A stretch of DNA of 10,049 nt from Anaerolineales bacterium. GTDB taxonomy: Bacteria > Chloroflexota > Anaerolineae > Anaerolineales > DRMV01. The notes below the pieces were generated by a model. It ran no database searches. It saw only the letters and a list, made by a program, of their open reading frames with translations, and was not told the origin of the DNA. Location of the stretch: assembly GCA_015494815.1 (NCBI GenBank), contig WGAK01000226.1, forward strand, positions 1 to 10,049, written 5' to 3'. Each line of letters starts with the position of its first letter. Position 1 is the stretch's first letter. A program made the position numbers and the translations under genes. Shown here piece by piece: positions 1-5,813 of this stretch.

Positions 1-644
1 AAAACGGCCTCACCCGCCCCCAGGACGGGGATGGTGACGGGCAGGCGGTCTGCGATATCGGGGCGTATGAGGCCCCTGGCGTGGTCACGCCCACCTTCGA
101 GGATGTGCCCGATTCGCATTGGGCCGCCGACTTCATCTATCGCCTCTACCGGACGGGGGTGACCACGGGGTGCAGTGCGGAACCGTTGCGCTATTGCCCC
201 GATGACCCGACGACCAGGGCTCAGATGGCGGTGTTGTTGCTGAAATCGATGCATTATCCGGATGCTTATGTGCCACCCGATCAAACCTCCACCTTTCCCG
301 ATGTGCAGGGGCATTGGGCGGAGAAGTGGATTGAGGCGCTGAGGGAGACGGGGATTGTGAGCGGTTATAGCGATGGGACATACCGGCCGGACAATGCGGT
401 CACGCGGGCCGAAATGGCCGTATATTTGCTGAGGGCGAAGTATGGGGCAGACTATGTACCACCGGCAGTGACGCATTCGCGCTTTAGCGATGTGGCGAAC
501 ACCCATTGGGCCAAGGATTGGATTGAAGCCCTGGCCGCGGAAGGGGCGATTGTGGGGTATCCAGATGGGAGTTTTCGGCCCGAGCAGGCGGCCACGCGAG
601 CCGAGGTTGCGGTTTTGTTGGTCAAGTGGTTTGGGTTGCCCTGA
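1..644 (+). CDS. C-terminal part of a surface protein: choice-of-anchor-Q-like end plus three SLH repeats (partial at 5' end)
   Basis: The frame is open from nt 3, so the gene starts before the window and a GTG at 81 is not its start. The first 25 or so visible residues include a D-G-D-G-D-G run (30-41) and C-D-I-G-A-Y-E (51-71), the usual end of choice-of-anchor-Q / beta-helix repeat surface proteins in Chloroflexota. Three SLH repeats follow at about nt 96-251, 294-443 and 483-635. Each has F-x-D-V near its start, an H-W pair, a G-Y-x-D-G or equivalent turn and a T-R-A-E/Q motif. Repeat 1 carries two cysteines (C-S-A-E-P-L-R-Y-C) that could form a disulfide. SLH repeats tether exported proteins to the cell wall or S-layer, so the protein is probably outside the cell. 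The last residues are G-L-P before TGA. The function of the missing N-terminal part cannot be judged. A strong terminator follows, so this gene ends its own transcription unit. Confidence 0.9.
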   Translation, partial: NGLTRPQDGDGDGQAVCDIGAYEAPGVVTPTFEDVPDSHWAADFIYRLYRTGVTTGCSAEPLRYCPDDPTTRAQMAVLLLKSMHYPDAYVPPDQTSTFPDVQGHWAEKWIEALRETGIVSGYSDGTYRPDNAVTRAEMAVYLLRAKYGADYVPPAVTHSRFSDVANTHWAKDWIEALAAEGAIVGYPDGSFRPEQAATRAEVAVLLVKWFGLP

Positions 645-686
645 GGGGTGAAGGGCAATATCCGGTGACGGGCCACCGGTTCCTAT

Positions 687-732
687 GGCCCTGGCTGCGA
701 AAGACACGCGGCCAGGGCCGTTTCCTCTTTTT
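687..732 (+). terminator. Intrinsic terminator after the SLH surface protein
   Basis: A 13-bp stem pairs 687-699 with 707-719 (GGCCCTGGCTGCG against CGCGGCCAGGGCC, with one G-U pair at 696/710) around a 7-nt AAAGACA loop. The sequence GTTTCCTCTTTTT follows directly (720-732). A GC-rich stem with a T-rich tail is the textbook form of a rho-independent terminator. It lies 43 nt after the SLH gene stop. A smaller 6-bp stem (CCGGTG 662-667 with CACCGG 674-679) lies just upstream and may add to the structure. Confidence 0.87.
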
Positions 733-767
733 GCCAAGCCCAAGCCGTGCCTTCGCGTACGCGCCCC

Positions 768-795
768 TTGCCCTGGCCGCAAAAACGGGTACACT
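768..795 (+). promoter_or_regulatory. Candidate promoter for the zinc-ribbon / aspartate kinase unit
   Basis: TTGCCC (768-773) and TACACT (790-795) are separated by 16 bp, and each matches four of six bases of the sigma-70-type -35 and -10 boxes. The site lies after the upstream terminator and about 80 nt before the next start codon, where a promoter is expected. The implied leader holds a possible interrupted hairpin: CGGG 812-815 with CCCG 834-837, enclosing GGCGG 819-823 with CCGCC 828-832. It is followed by AAAATCCTTTTCC. This could be an attenuator but is too weak to call. The promoter call rests on position and partial consensus only. Confidence 0.4.
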
Positions 796-877
796 TAGGC
801 ATGGATGGACGCGGGTTTGGCGGCCGACCGCCGCCCGAAAATCCTTTTCCTCGTTTCGTATGCACAGGAGGCCAACC

Positions 878-1081
878 ATGTTGCGTTGTACCTATTGCGG
901 GGCGTCGCTGAATCTCAACCGCAAAATCGCGGCCGAGGCGTTGAAGGCCCTGGACGAGCAGGGCCTGGAGCACTTCGACTATCCGTGCCCGCGCTGTCGC
1001 AAAATCAACAAAATCTCGCGGCAGGCCCTGGCCCGCCTGGCGCCACGACGGGACGGCGGCCCCACGCCCAAAGAGGACTGA
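878..1081 (+). CDS. Small zinc-ribbon protein, 67 aa, function unknown
   Basis: The start is ATG 878, set by an AGGAGG at 866-871 six bases upstream. The same frame is open further upstream, but nothing there has a comparable ribosome binding site. The protein has two C-x-x-C knuckles, C4-T-Y-C7 and C37-P-R-C40, separated by a mostly helical, charged stretch of about 30 residues. This is the layout of a single zinc ribbon. After it comes a basic segment (R-K-I-N-K-I-S-R) and a polar tail ending K-E-D. No signal peptide or membrane segment is seen, so it is probably cytoplasmic. Such ribbons bind zinc and often contact nucleic acid or a protein partner, but nothing in the sequence fixes the role. 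It sits 14 nt before the aspartate kinase and probably shares its transcript. A conserved hypothetical is the safest label. Confidence 0.75.
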   Translation: MLRCTYCGASLNLNRKIAAEALKALDEQGLEHFDYPCPRCRKINKISRQALARLAPRRDGGPTPKED

Positions 1082-1095
1082 GCCGGAATCGCGCC

Positions 1096-2511
1096 ATGTC
1101 GCAGCACCCCCCTCGGCCGTTGGTGATGAAGTTCGGTGGGACTTCGGTGGGAAGTCCCACCGCGATGGCACAGGCGGTGGACATCGTGCGGCGCGAGGCC
1201 GCGCGCGGGCCCGGCGTAGTGGTGGTGACCTCCGCACTGGCCGGCACCACCGACGCGTTGCTGCGCGCGGCCCGGGCCGCGGTGCAGGGCGACCTGGCGC
1301 AGGTGCGCGCCATCCGCCGGGAGTTGGAGGCCCGCCATTGGGCCGTGTTGGAGGCGCTGGTCCCCCTGGCCGCCCGCCCGCAGGTGTGGATGCAGGTGCA
1401 CGCGCATCTGGACACCCTGGAGAGCCTGGGGCAGGCCATGGCCGTGCTGGGCGAGGCCACTCCCCGCGGGTTGGACGCGGTGGCCGCGCTGGGCGAGCGC
1501 ATGAGCGTGGCCCTGTTGACCGCGGCGCTGCAGGCCCGCGGGGTGTCGGCCCAGGCGCTGGACGCCACCCAGGTGCTGGTGACCGACGACAACTTCGGCG
1601 CGGCGCACCCCGACCTGGAGGCTTCGCGGCAGCGGGTGCAGCAGCACATCGTGCCGCGACTGGCCCAGGGGCAAGTGGTGGTGGTGCCGGGCTTCGTGGC
1701 GGCCACCGCGCAGGGCGTGGTGACCACCCTGGGGCGGGGCGGCAGCGACTACTCGGCCGCGCTGCTGGCCGCGCTGCTGCCCGCGGCCGAGGTGTGGATT
1801 TGGACCGATGTGGACGGCGTGATGAGCGCGGACCCCCGGGTGGTGCCCGAAGCGCATACTATCCCCGTGCTGTCGTATCGTGAAGTGGCCGAACTGGCCT
1901 ACTTTGGGGCCAAGGTCTTGCATCCCAAGACCATCCGGCCGGTGGTCGAGGCCGGCATTCCGCTGCGGGTGCGCAATACCTTCCACCCCGAGGGCCCGGC
2001 CACTCTTATCGTGCGGGAGCGCGAGGTCACCCCGGGGCAGATCAAGGCCCTGACCTGGATTCGGAACCTGAGCCTGATTATCGTCGAGGGGCGCGGCATG
2101 TTGGGCGTGCCCGGCGTGGCCGCGCGCACCTTCGCCGCGGTGGCGGGCACGGGCACCAGCGTGTTGCTCATCAGCCAGGCTTCGTCGGAGCAGAGCATTT
2201 GCTTCATCGTCCCCGCGGGGGCGCGGGCGCGGGTGGTGCAGGCGTTAGAAACGGCCTTCGCGGCCGAGATTGCCCGCCGCGACATTGACCGGGTGCGCGC
2301 CTTGGACCAGGTGGTCATTATCACCCTGGTGGGGGAAGGCATGCGCCACACCCCCGGCATTTCGGGGCGGGTGTTCGGCGCGCTGGGCGCGCACGGCGTC
2401 AATGTGGTGGCCATCGCCCAGGGCGCCAGCGAAGTGGCCATCAGCCTGGTCGTGGCCGAAGAAGACGCGACGCGCGCGTTGCAGGCGCTGCATCCGCTCA
2501 CGCAAAACTAA
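1096..2511 (+). CDS. lysC: Aspartate kinase (aspartokinase) with two C-terminal ACT domains
   Basis: The 471-residue product should phosphorylate L-aspartate with ATP, the first step toward lysine, threonine, methionine and isoleucine. The amino-acid kinase domain shows K-F-G-G-T-S-V-G at 12-19, G-E-R-M-S at 133-137, G-R-G-G-S-D-Y-S-A-A at 213-222 and W-T-D-V-D-G-V at 236-242, followed by A-K-V-L-H-P at 272-277. Two ACT regulatory domains lie at about 320-390 and 405-471, so feedback inhibition by an amino acid is expected, though the effector cannot be read. By recollection, the V-L-H-P and S-S-E-Q-S-I segments look closer to the kinase half of ThrA than to Gram-positive LysC, but no homoserine dehydrogenase half follows. 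The start is ATG 1096, with only a weak GGAA at 1085-1088. ATG 1126 (M-K-F-G-G) is possible and would give a shorter N-terminus. The short gap after the zinc-ribbon gene suggests coupled translation. Confidence 0.93.
   Translation: MSQHPPRPLVMKFGGTSVGSPTAMAQAVDIVRREAARGPGVVVVTSALAGTTDALLRAARAAVQGDLAQVRAIRRELEARHWAVLEALVPLAARPQVWMQVHAHLDTLESLGQAMAVLGEATPRGLDAVAALGERMSVALLTAALQARGVSAQALDATQVLVTDDNFGAAHPDLEASRQRVQQHIVPRLAQGQVVVVPGFVAATAQGVVTTLGRGGSDYSAALLAALLPAAEVWIWTDVDGVMSADPRVVPEAHTIPVLSYREVAELAYFGAKVLHPKTIRPVVEAGIPLRVRNTFHPEGPATLIVREREVTPGQIKALTWIRNLSLIIVEGRGMLGVPGVAARTFAAVAGTGTSVLLISQASSEQSICFIVPAGARARVVQALETAFAAEIARRDIDRVRALDQVVIITLVGEGMRHTPGISGRVFGALGAHGVNVVAIAQGASEVAISLVVAEEDATRALQALHPLTQN
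1134..1162 (+). repeat. Perfect 11-bp inverted repeat inside the start of the aspartate kinase gene
   Basis: CGGTGGGACTT (1134-1144) and AAGTCCCACCG (1152-1162) are exact inverted copies around a 7-nt CGGTGGG spacer. The spacer belongs to a second copy of TTCGGTGGGA, so that 10-mer occurs directly at 1132-1141 and 1143-1152. The stem spans the codons for the invariant G-G-T-S-V-G-S-P-T segment and starts 36 nt after the chosen ATG, only 6 nt after the alternative ATG 1126. It could fold in the mRNA and slow early translation, or it could be an accident of codon choice over a repetitive motif. Confidence 0.6.
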
Positions 2512-2605
2512 CATTTTGACAAGGCTCCAAGCCGCAGGACAGGCCCGCAAACGGCCTAAAATCGCCCGTTTCAGGGCAAATTAGGGCCCACATCGGCGTC
2601 TTTTC

Positions 2606-2614
2606 TGGTATAAT
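2606..2614 (+). promoter_or_regulatory. Extended -10 promoter for the Lrp regulator and ABC transporter unit
   Basis: TGG-TATAAT (2606-2614) is a perfect TATAAT with a TGn extension. It lies 71 nt before the regulator's start codon, in an AT-richer patch of an otherwise GC-rich window. The -35 position about 17 bp upstream (2586-2591) shows no good match, which fits an extended -10 promoter. Transcription should begin near 2621, so the palindrome at 2631-2647 would lie just inside the transcript. The region 2512-2600 has only short imperfect inverted repeats and no convincing terminator for the aspartate kinase, so some read-through is possible. Confidence 0.65.
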
Positions 2615-2630
2615 AAGACCAGCCCAATCT

Positions 2631-2647
2631 CGCGCCTTCAAGGCGCG
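2631..2647 (+). promoter_or_regulatory. Palindrome just downstream of the promoter, candidate operator
   Basis: CGCGCCTT-C-AAGGCGCG is a perfect 8-bp inverted repeat around one central base. It begins about 17 nt after the -10 box and ends 38 nt before the regulator gene. A symmetric site here could block transcription when bound, and Lrp/AsnC proteins often control their own gene, so autoregulation is the natural guess. With a one-base centre it is more plausible as a protein site than as an RNA hairpin. The binding factor is not shown by the sequence. Confidence 0.4.
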
Positions 2648-2684
2648 TGTGAAATAGGTGGGATTTCTCGCAAAAGGATGGTGA

Positions 2685-3233
2685 ATGATGCGCAAATGGC
2701 GACGACGCTCTCCGCGTGGTGCTTTGAGTGACCTGGACCGGCAAATCATTGCCGCGTTGAAGGAAGACGGCCGGGTGCCTTTCGCGCGCCTGGCCCGACA
2801 GTTGGGTGTGGCCACCAGTACGGTGCGGCAGCATTACGAGCGCCTGGTCGAGCGCGGGGTGCTGCGGGTGACGGCCACCACAGACCCCTGGGCCTTGGGC
2901 TATGGCGTCATGGCCATGATTGGCCTCAAGGTGCAGGGTAAACATCTGGAAGAGGCGGCCCAACGCATTCGCGAGTTCGACGAGGTGGTCTACTTGGTGC
3001 TGGCCACGGGCTCTTACGAACTCTTTCTGGAGGTCGTGTGCAAAGACCACCGGCATCTGCTCAATTTCTTGCTGGAGAAACTCTACCGCGTGCCGGGGGT
3101 TGAACGCAGCGAGACCTTCATCTACCTCGACATCCTGAAGGAAGACACGGTGCCCGTGCCCAAAGAGGACATCCCGCTGCCGCCGCCCAAGAAGCGTGGC
3201 GCGCGCCAGGGAGGGGGCGAGGAGGCCGCCTGA
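2685..3233 (+). CDS. Lrp/AsnC family transcriptional regulator
   Basis: This 182-residue protein matches the Lrp/AsnC plan. A winged helix-turn-helix at about 14-62 begins L-S-D-L-D-R-Q-I-I, with recognition-helix sequence V-A-T-S-T-V-R-Q-H. An effector-binding RAM domain follows at about 75-150, including the G-S-Y-E-L-F-L-E strand. Members usually form dimers or octamers and respond to amino acids. The family is usually near 150 residues. The surplus is a basic N-terminus (M-M-R-K-W-R-R-R) and a Pro/Lys/Gly-rich tail from about 155. ATG 2685 and ATG 2688 are adjacent, and an AAAGGA at 2673-2678 suits either. It is the first gene after the extended -10 promoter and lies 60 nt before the binding-protein gene with no terminator between. 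It is therefore the likely local regulator of the transporter and enzymes, possibly autoregulated through the palindrome at 2631-2647. The ligand is unknown. Confidence 0.88.
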   Translation: MMRKWRRRSPRGALSDLDRQIIAALKEDGRVPFARLARQLGVATSTVRQHYERLVERGVLRVTATTDPWALGYGVMAMIGLKVQGKHLEEAAQRIREFDEVVYLVLATGSYELFLEVVCKDHRHLLNFLLEKLYRVPGVERSETFIYLDILKEDTVPVPKEDIPLPPPKKRGARQGGGEEAA

Positions 3234-3293
3234 GCCGGGCGGACGACCACCGCAGCGCGGAAACGCCGGCATTTTGGACGCAGGAGGTGCGGT

Positions 3294-4409
3294 ATGACCC
3301 GGTCGGACATACCCCGTTACGGGGTGTGGTTGTTGGCGGCTATGTTGCTGCTGGGGCTGCTCGCCGGTTGCGGCGGTGCTCCTGCCGCGTCATCTGAGCC
3401 CGAAGGTGCTTCCGACGCGGTCGAAGCCGGGCCGCTGGTGGTCTATTCCTACGAAGAGACGGTCACCGACGACTTCTTGCAGCCCTTCCGCGAAAAGTAC
3501 CCCCAGGTCGAGTTGCAGGTCGCGGTCTTCGGCGAACTGGACGAGGCCATCGCCAAACTGCGGGGCGGCTTCCACGCGGATGTCATCAACGTGTGCGTGG
3601 ACTACATCCCCCTAATGGTGGAACTGGACCTGCTGGAGCCCATTGACACGGCCAAAATCCCCCATTGGAACGATGTCTTCCCCTTCTTCCGCGAGATGCC
3701 GGACATTCAGGCCGGGGAAGGCAAGGTGTGGATGGTGCCGGTGGACGCGGGCCTGGAAGGGCTGATGTACCGCACCGACCAGATTGACCCGCCGCCGGAC
3801 TCGTGGAACGCGTTGTTCGACCCCGCGTACGCGGGCCACATCGTGATGCAAGACTACGCGCGCAACGCCATCGCGGTGACCGCGCTGGCCTTGGGGTACG
3901 AAGACCCCTTCAACCTGACCGACGAGCAATTGCAGGCCGTCAAAGAGAAACTCATCGCCCAAAAGCCGCTGTTGCTCAATTACTTCGAGTCCGACGCGGA
4001 AGTGGACGAGATGTTCCGCTCGGGCGATGCGTGGGTGTCGTTGGGCTGGACCTCCAACGCCAAGTGGCTGCGTGAGGACGACGGCGTGCCCGTGGCCTAT
4101 GTCTCGCCCAAGGAAGGCGCGCTGTCGTGGGTGTGCGGCTATGCCATCCTCAAAGGCACCACCCGCCCCAACGCCGCGCACGCGCTGGTCAACCACTATT
4201 TGGAACCCGAACTGCAGAAAATCGAGGTGGTGGACTTCGAGTACATCGTGGCCAACGCCAAGGTGCTGGACCTGCTGAGCGAGGAAGAGATTGCGGCCGT
4301 GGGCCTGGACAATCCCGAGGCCATTGCCGCGGCCCATGTGGAGGTGTTGCCCGAGAACTACGACCGCTGGCTCCAAATTTGGGAAGAAGTGCAGGCGGCT
4401 TCGCCCTGA
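3294..4409 (+). CDS. ABC transporter substrate-binding lipoprotein, PotD-like (spermidine/putrescine/opine class)
   Basis: This 371-residue protein should capture a small solute outside the membrane and deliver it to the importer encoded downstream. A lipoprotein signal peptide is clear: charged start, hydrophobic 11-24, lipobox L-L-A-G-C with the lipidated cysteine at 26, then a Ser/Ala/Glu-rich linker to about 45. The mature part resembles the PotD/PotF class: V-V-Y-S-Y-E-E near 49-55 where PotD has its N-W-T-E-Y ligand segment, then A-D-V-I-N, G-L-M-Y-R-T-D and W-T-S-N-A-K-W. W279-V-C-G lies where PotD, as I recall it, has W-x-D with an amine-binding Asp, so an acidic ligand contact seems lost. 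A polyamine is thus uncertain; an amino acid, opine or other amine is equally possible. ATG 3294 follows a strong AGGAGGTG (3282-3289). A large stem-loop separates it from the ATPase gene, which may favour higher expression of the binding protein. Confidence 0.87.
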   Translation: MTRSDIPRYGVWLLAAMLLLGLLAGCGGAPAASSEPEGASDAVEAGPLVVYSYEETVTDDFLQPFREKYPQVELQVAVFGELDEAIAKLRGGFHADVINVCVDYIPLMVELDLLEPIDTAKIPHWNDVFPFFREMPDIQAGEGKVWMVPVDAGLEGLMYRTDQIDPPPDSWNALFDPAYAGHIVMQDYARNAIAVTALALGYEDPFNLTDEQLQAVKEKLIAQKPLLLNYFESDAEVDEMFRSGDAWVSLGWTSNAKWLREDDGVPVAYVSPKEGALSWVCGYAILKGTTRPNAAHALVNHYLEPELQKIEVVDFEYIVANAKVLDLLSEEEIAAVGLDNPEAIAAAHVEVLPENYDRWLQIWEEVQAASP

Positions 4410-4433
4410 AGCCGGGCCTTGACGCATACGGGT

Positions 4434-4472
4434 ACGGCCAGGGGCGAAGGTAGCGACTTCGCCCCTGGCTGT
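4434..4472 (+). terminator. Large intercistronic stem-loop (partial terminator or mRNA stabiliser)
   Basis: ACGGCCAGGGGCGAAG (4434-4449) pairs with CTTCGCCCCTGGCTGT (4457-4472). The result is a 16-bp stem with one G-U pair, 13 consecutive Watson-Crick pairs next to the loop, and a 7-nt GTAGCGA loop. The sequence after it (TATAAGCG) has no U-run, so full intrinsic termination is unlikely. Stems at this place, just after a binding-protein gene and before the rest of the transporter, often protect the upstream mRNA or give partial termination. Its GGCCAGGG core and 7-nt loop resemble the terminator at 687-719. Confidence 0.7.
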
Positions 4473-4526
4473 TATAAGCGTTGCCAGCGTGGAAGGTTCT
4501 TTCGGACGCCTGGAAGGGAAGCCCTT

Positions 4527-5633
4527 ATGTCCGTCGCCGGCCTGCAAGTCACCCATTTGAGCAAGCGTTTTGGCAAGAAGGTCGCGGTGCAGGATGTCTC
4601 GTTCTCCGTGCAGCCCAACGAATTCTTCTGCCTGTTGGGCCCCAGCGGCTGTGGCAAGACCACCATTTTGCGTATGATTGGCGGGCTGCTGATGCCCGAC
4701 ACCGGCCGGGTGGCCTTGAACGGCCGTGACATCACCTTCGACCCGCCCGAGAAGCGGGACATCAACATCGTCTTCCAGAACTACGCGCTGTTCCCGCACA
4801 TGACGGTGTATGACAACATCGCGTTCGGCCCGCGACGCCAGGGCTGGCCCGAAGACCGCATCCGTCGGGAAGTGGGCCGTCTGCTGGACATCGCGCATCT
4901 GGCCGGCTACGAGCGTAAGTACCCCCGGCAATTGTCGGGCGGCGAGCAGCAGCGGGTGGCGCTGCTCAGGGCCCTCATCACCCGCCCGCAGGTGCTGCTG
5001 CTGGATGAGCCCTTGGGCGCGCTGGACCTGAAGATTCGGCAGCAGTTGCAGTTGGAACTCATCAACATCCAGGATGCGTTCCACATCACCTTCATCTATG
5101 TGACCCACGACCAATCCGAAGCGCTGGCCATGGGCGACCGCATCGCGGTGATGAACCAGGGGCGCATTCTGCAGATTGGCGACCCGCGCACCATTTACGA
5201 GGCGCCGGTCAACCGTTTCGTGGCCTATTTCATCGGCAACACCAATTTGTTCGAAGGCACCGTGCAGGAGGTGGTTGGCGCGCAGGCGCGTGTGGCCGTG
5301 CCCGAGGTGGGCGATGTGTGGGGCGTGTGCCCCCACGGCGCACAGGCCCTGCGGCCGGGGCTGGCGGTCACACTTTCCATTCGTCCCGAAAAAATCCATA
5401 TCTCGCGGCATGAGCCGCGCCAGGAGGGTTGGAATCGCGTCGCCGGGGTGGTGCAAGACATCATCTACCTGGGCGTGAGCACCGAGTACATCGTGCGGCT
5501 GGGCCAGGGCCCCACCGTGCGGGTGTTCACCCAAAACTTGCGCCCCAACGGCGACCACGCCGAGGCCATCACCTGGGATGACCCCGTGTGGGTGGCCTGG
5601 CGTCCGGCCCACGCTCTCATCCTCCCTGACTGA
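4527..5633 (+). CDS. potA: ABC transporter ATP-binding protein, PotA-like
   Basis: The 368-residue product is the ATPase that powers the importer from the cytoplasmic face. All nucleotide-binding motifs are present: Walker A G-P-S-G-C-G-K-T at 38-45, Q-loop F-Q-N at 83-85, signature L-S-G-G-E-Q-Q at 136-142, Walker B V-L-L-L-D-E-P at 156-162, D-loop G-A-L-D at 164-167 and H-loop T-H-D at 193-195. A C-terminal TOBE-type region from about 235 includes R-P-E-K-I-H-I-S, typical of the PotA/MalK/CysA regulatory domain. Length and order fit PotA. ATG 4527 has a G/A-rich ribosome site (GGAAGGGAA, 4512-4520); the open frame upstream runs through the hairpin and is unlikely to be translated. It pairs with the permeases at 7584-9317, although an enzyme and a small membrane protein gene lie between. 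The gene symbol reflects family resemblance, not a proven substrate. Confidence 0.93.
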   Translation: MSVAGLQVTHLSKRFGKKVAVQDVSFSVQPNEFFCLLGPSGCGKTTILRMIGGLLMPDTGRVALNGRDITFDPPEKRDINIVFQNYALFPHMTVYDNIAFGPRRQGWPEDRIRREVGRLLDIAHLAGYERKYPRQLSGGEQQRVALLRALITRPQVLLLDEPLGALDLKIRQQLQLELINIQDAFHITFIYVTHDQSEALAMGDRIAVMNQGRILQIGDPRTIYEAPVNRFVAYFIGNTNLFEGTVQEVVGAQARVAVPEVGDVWGVCPHGAQALRPGLAVTLSIRPEKIHISRHEPRQEGWNRVAGVVQDIIYLGVSTEYIVRLGQGPTVRVFTQNLRPNGDHAEAITWDDPVWVAWRPAHALILPD

Positions 5634-5640
5634 TTCCCTT

Positions 5641-5746
5641 GGTACAACGCGGTACGGGGTACGGGGTTGGTGTTCCGTGAACCGGGGCACCTGCTCACGG
5701 AGCCGTTCCGTGGAACGGGGCGCGTGTTCGGAAGGGTTTCTTCCGG
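5641..5746 (+). repeat. Repeat-rich leader before the aminotransferase gene
   Basis: The 180-nt gap 5634-5813 is dense in small repeats. A heptamer GGTACGG occurs at 5651-5657 and 5658-5664, after a related GGTACAA. GTTC-CGT-GAAC (5672-5682) and CCGTTCC-GT-GGAACGG (5703-5718) are inverted repeats whose centres lie about 33 bp apart, close to three helical turns. They form the cores of an imperfect direct repeat (5672-5695 and 5705-5729, GTTCCGTG...GGGGC). CGGAAG-GGTTT-CTTCCG (5729-5745) makes a further hairpin. No good -35/-10 pair was seen, nor any riboswitch I recognise. It may be a pair of regulator sites, an RNA element, or a degenerate intergenic repeat spread through the genome. Confidence 0.6.
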
Positions 5747-5813
5747 CCTGGATGGGCACCGTTCCGACGGCAAATCCGAGCAGGTTTCTTTTCCCATTTC
5801 ACGGAGGTGGATC

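Noticed and set aside
81..83. GTG as the start of the SLH protein
   Set aside because: The frame runs open to the window edge and encodes a recognisable D-G-D-G-D ... C-D-I-G-A-Y-E segment, so the gene is truncated by the window.
1338..1883. Alternative + strand frame within the aspartate kinase gene
   Set aside because: Gly/Arg/Ala-rich low-complexity translation with no motif, lying wholly inside a conserved enzyme gene.
979..1986. Long open frames on the minus strand opposite the aspartate kinase, and similar ones opposite 3612-5759, 5799-7280 and 7299-9359
   Set aside because: They mirror real genes in GC-rich DNA, have His/Arg/Gly/Gln-biased compositions with no domain, and cover well-supported genes on the other strand.
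2516..2521. Perfect TTGACA just after the aspartate kinase stop
   Set aside because: No -10-like hexamer lies 15-19 bp downstream, and the good TATAAT at 2609 is far too distant to pair with it.
2541..2577. Possible terminator after the aspartate kinase
   Set aside because: Only short stems of 4-6 bp (AGGCC/GGCCT, AAACGG/CCGTTT, GCCC/GGGC) that compete with each other, and no T-run follows.
5651..5729. CRISPR-like or T-box-like element in the repeat-rich leader
   Set aside because: The repeat units are only two and imperfect with no spacer pattern, and no T-box core or tRNA-like specifier arrangement could be recognised.
5667..5813. In-frame N-terminal extension of the aminotransferase
   Set aside because: The frame is open here but made of palindromes and repeats, gives no known domain, and the strong ribosome site at 5803-5809 points to ATG 5814.
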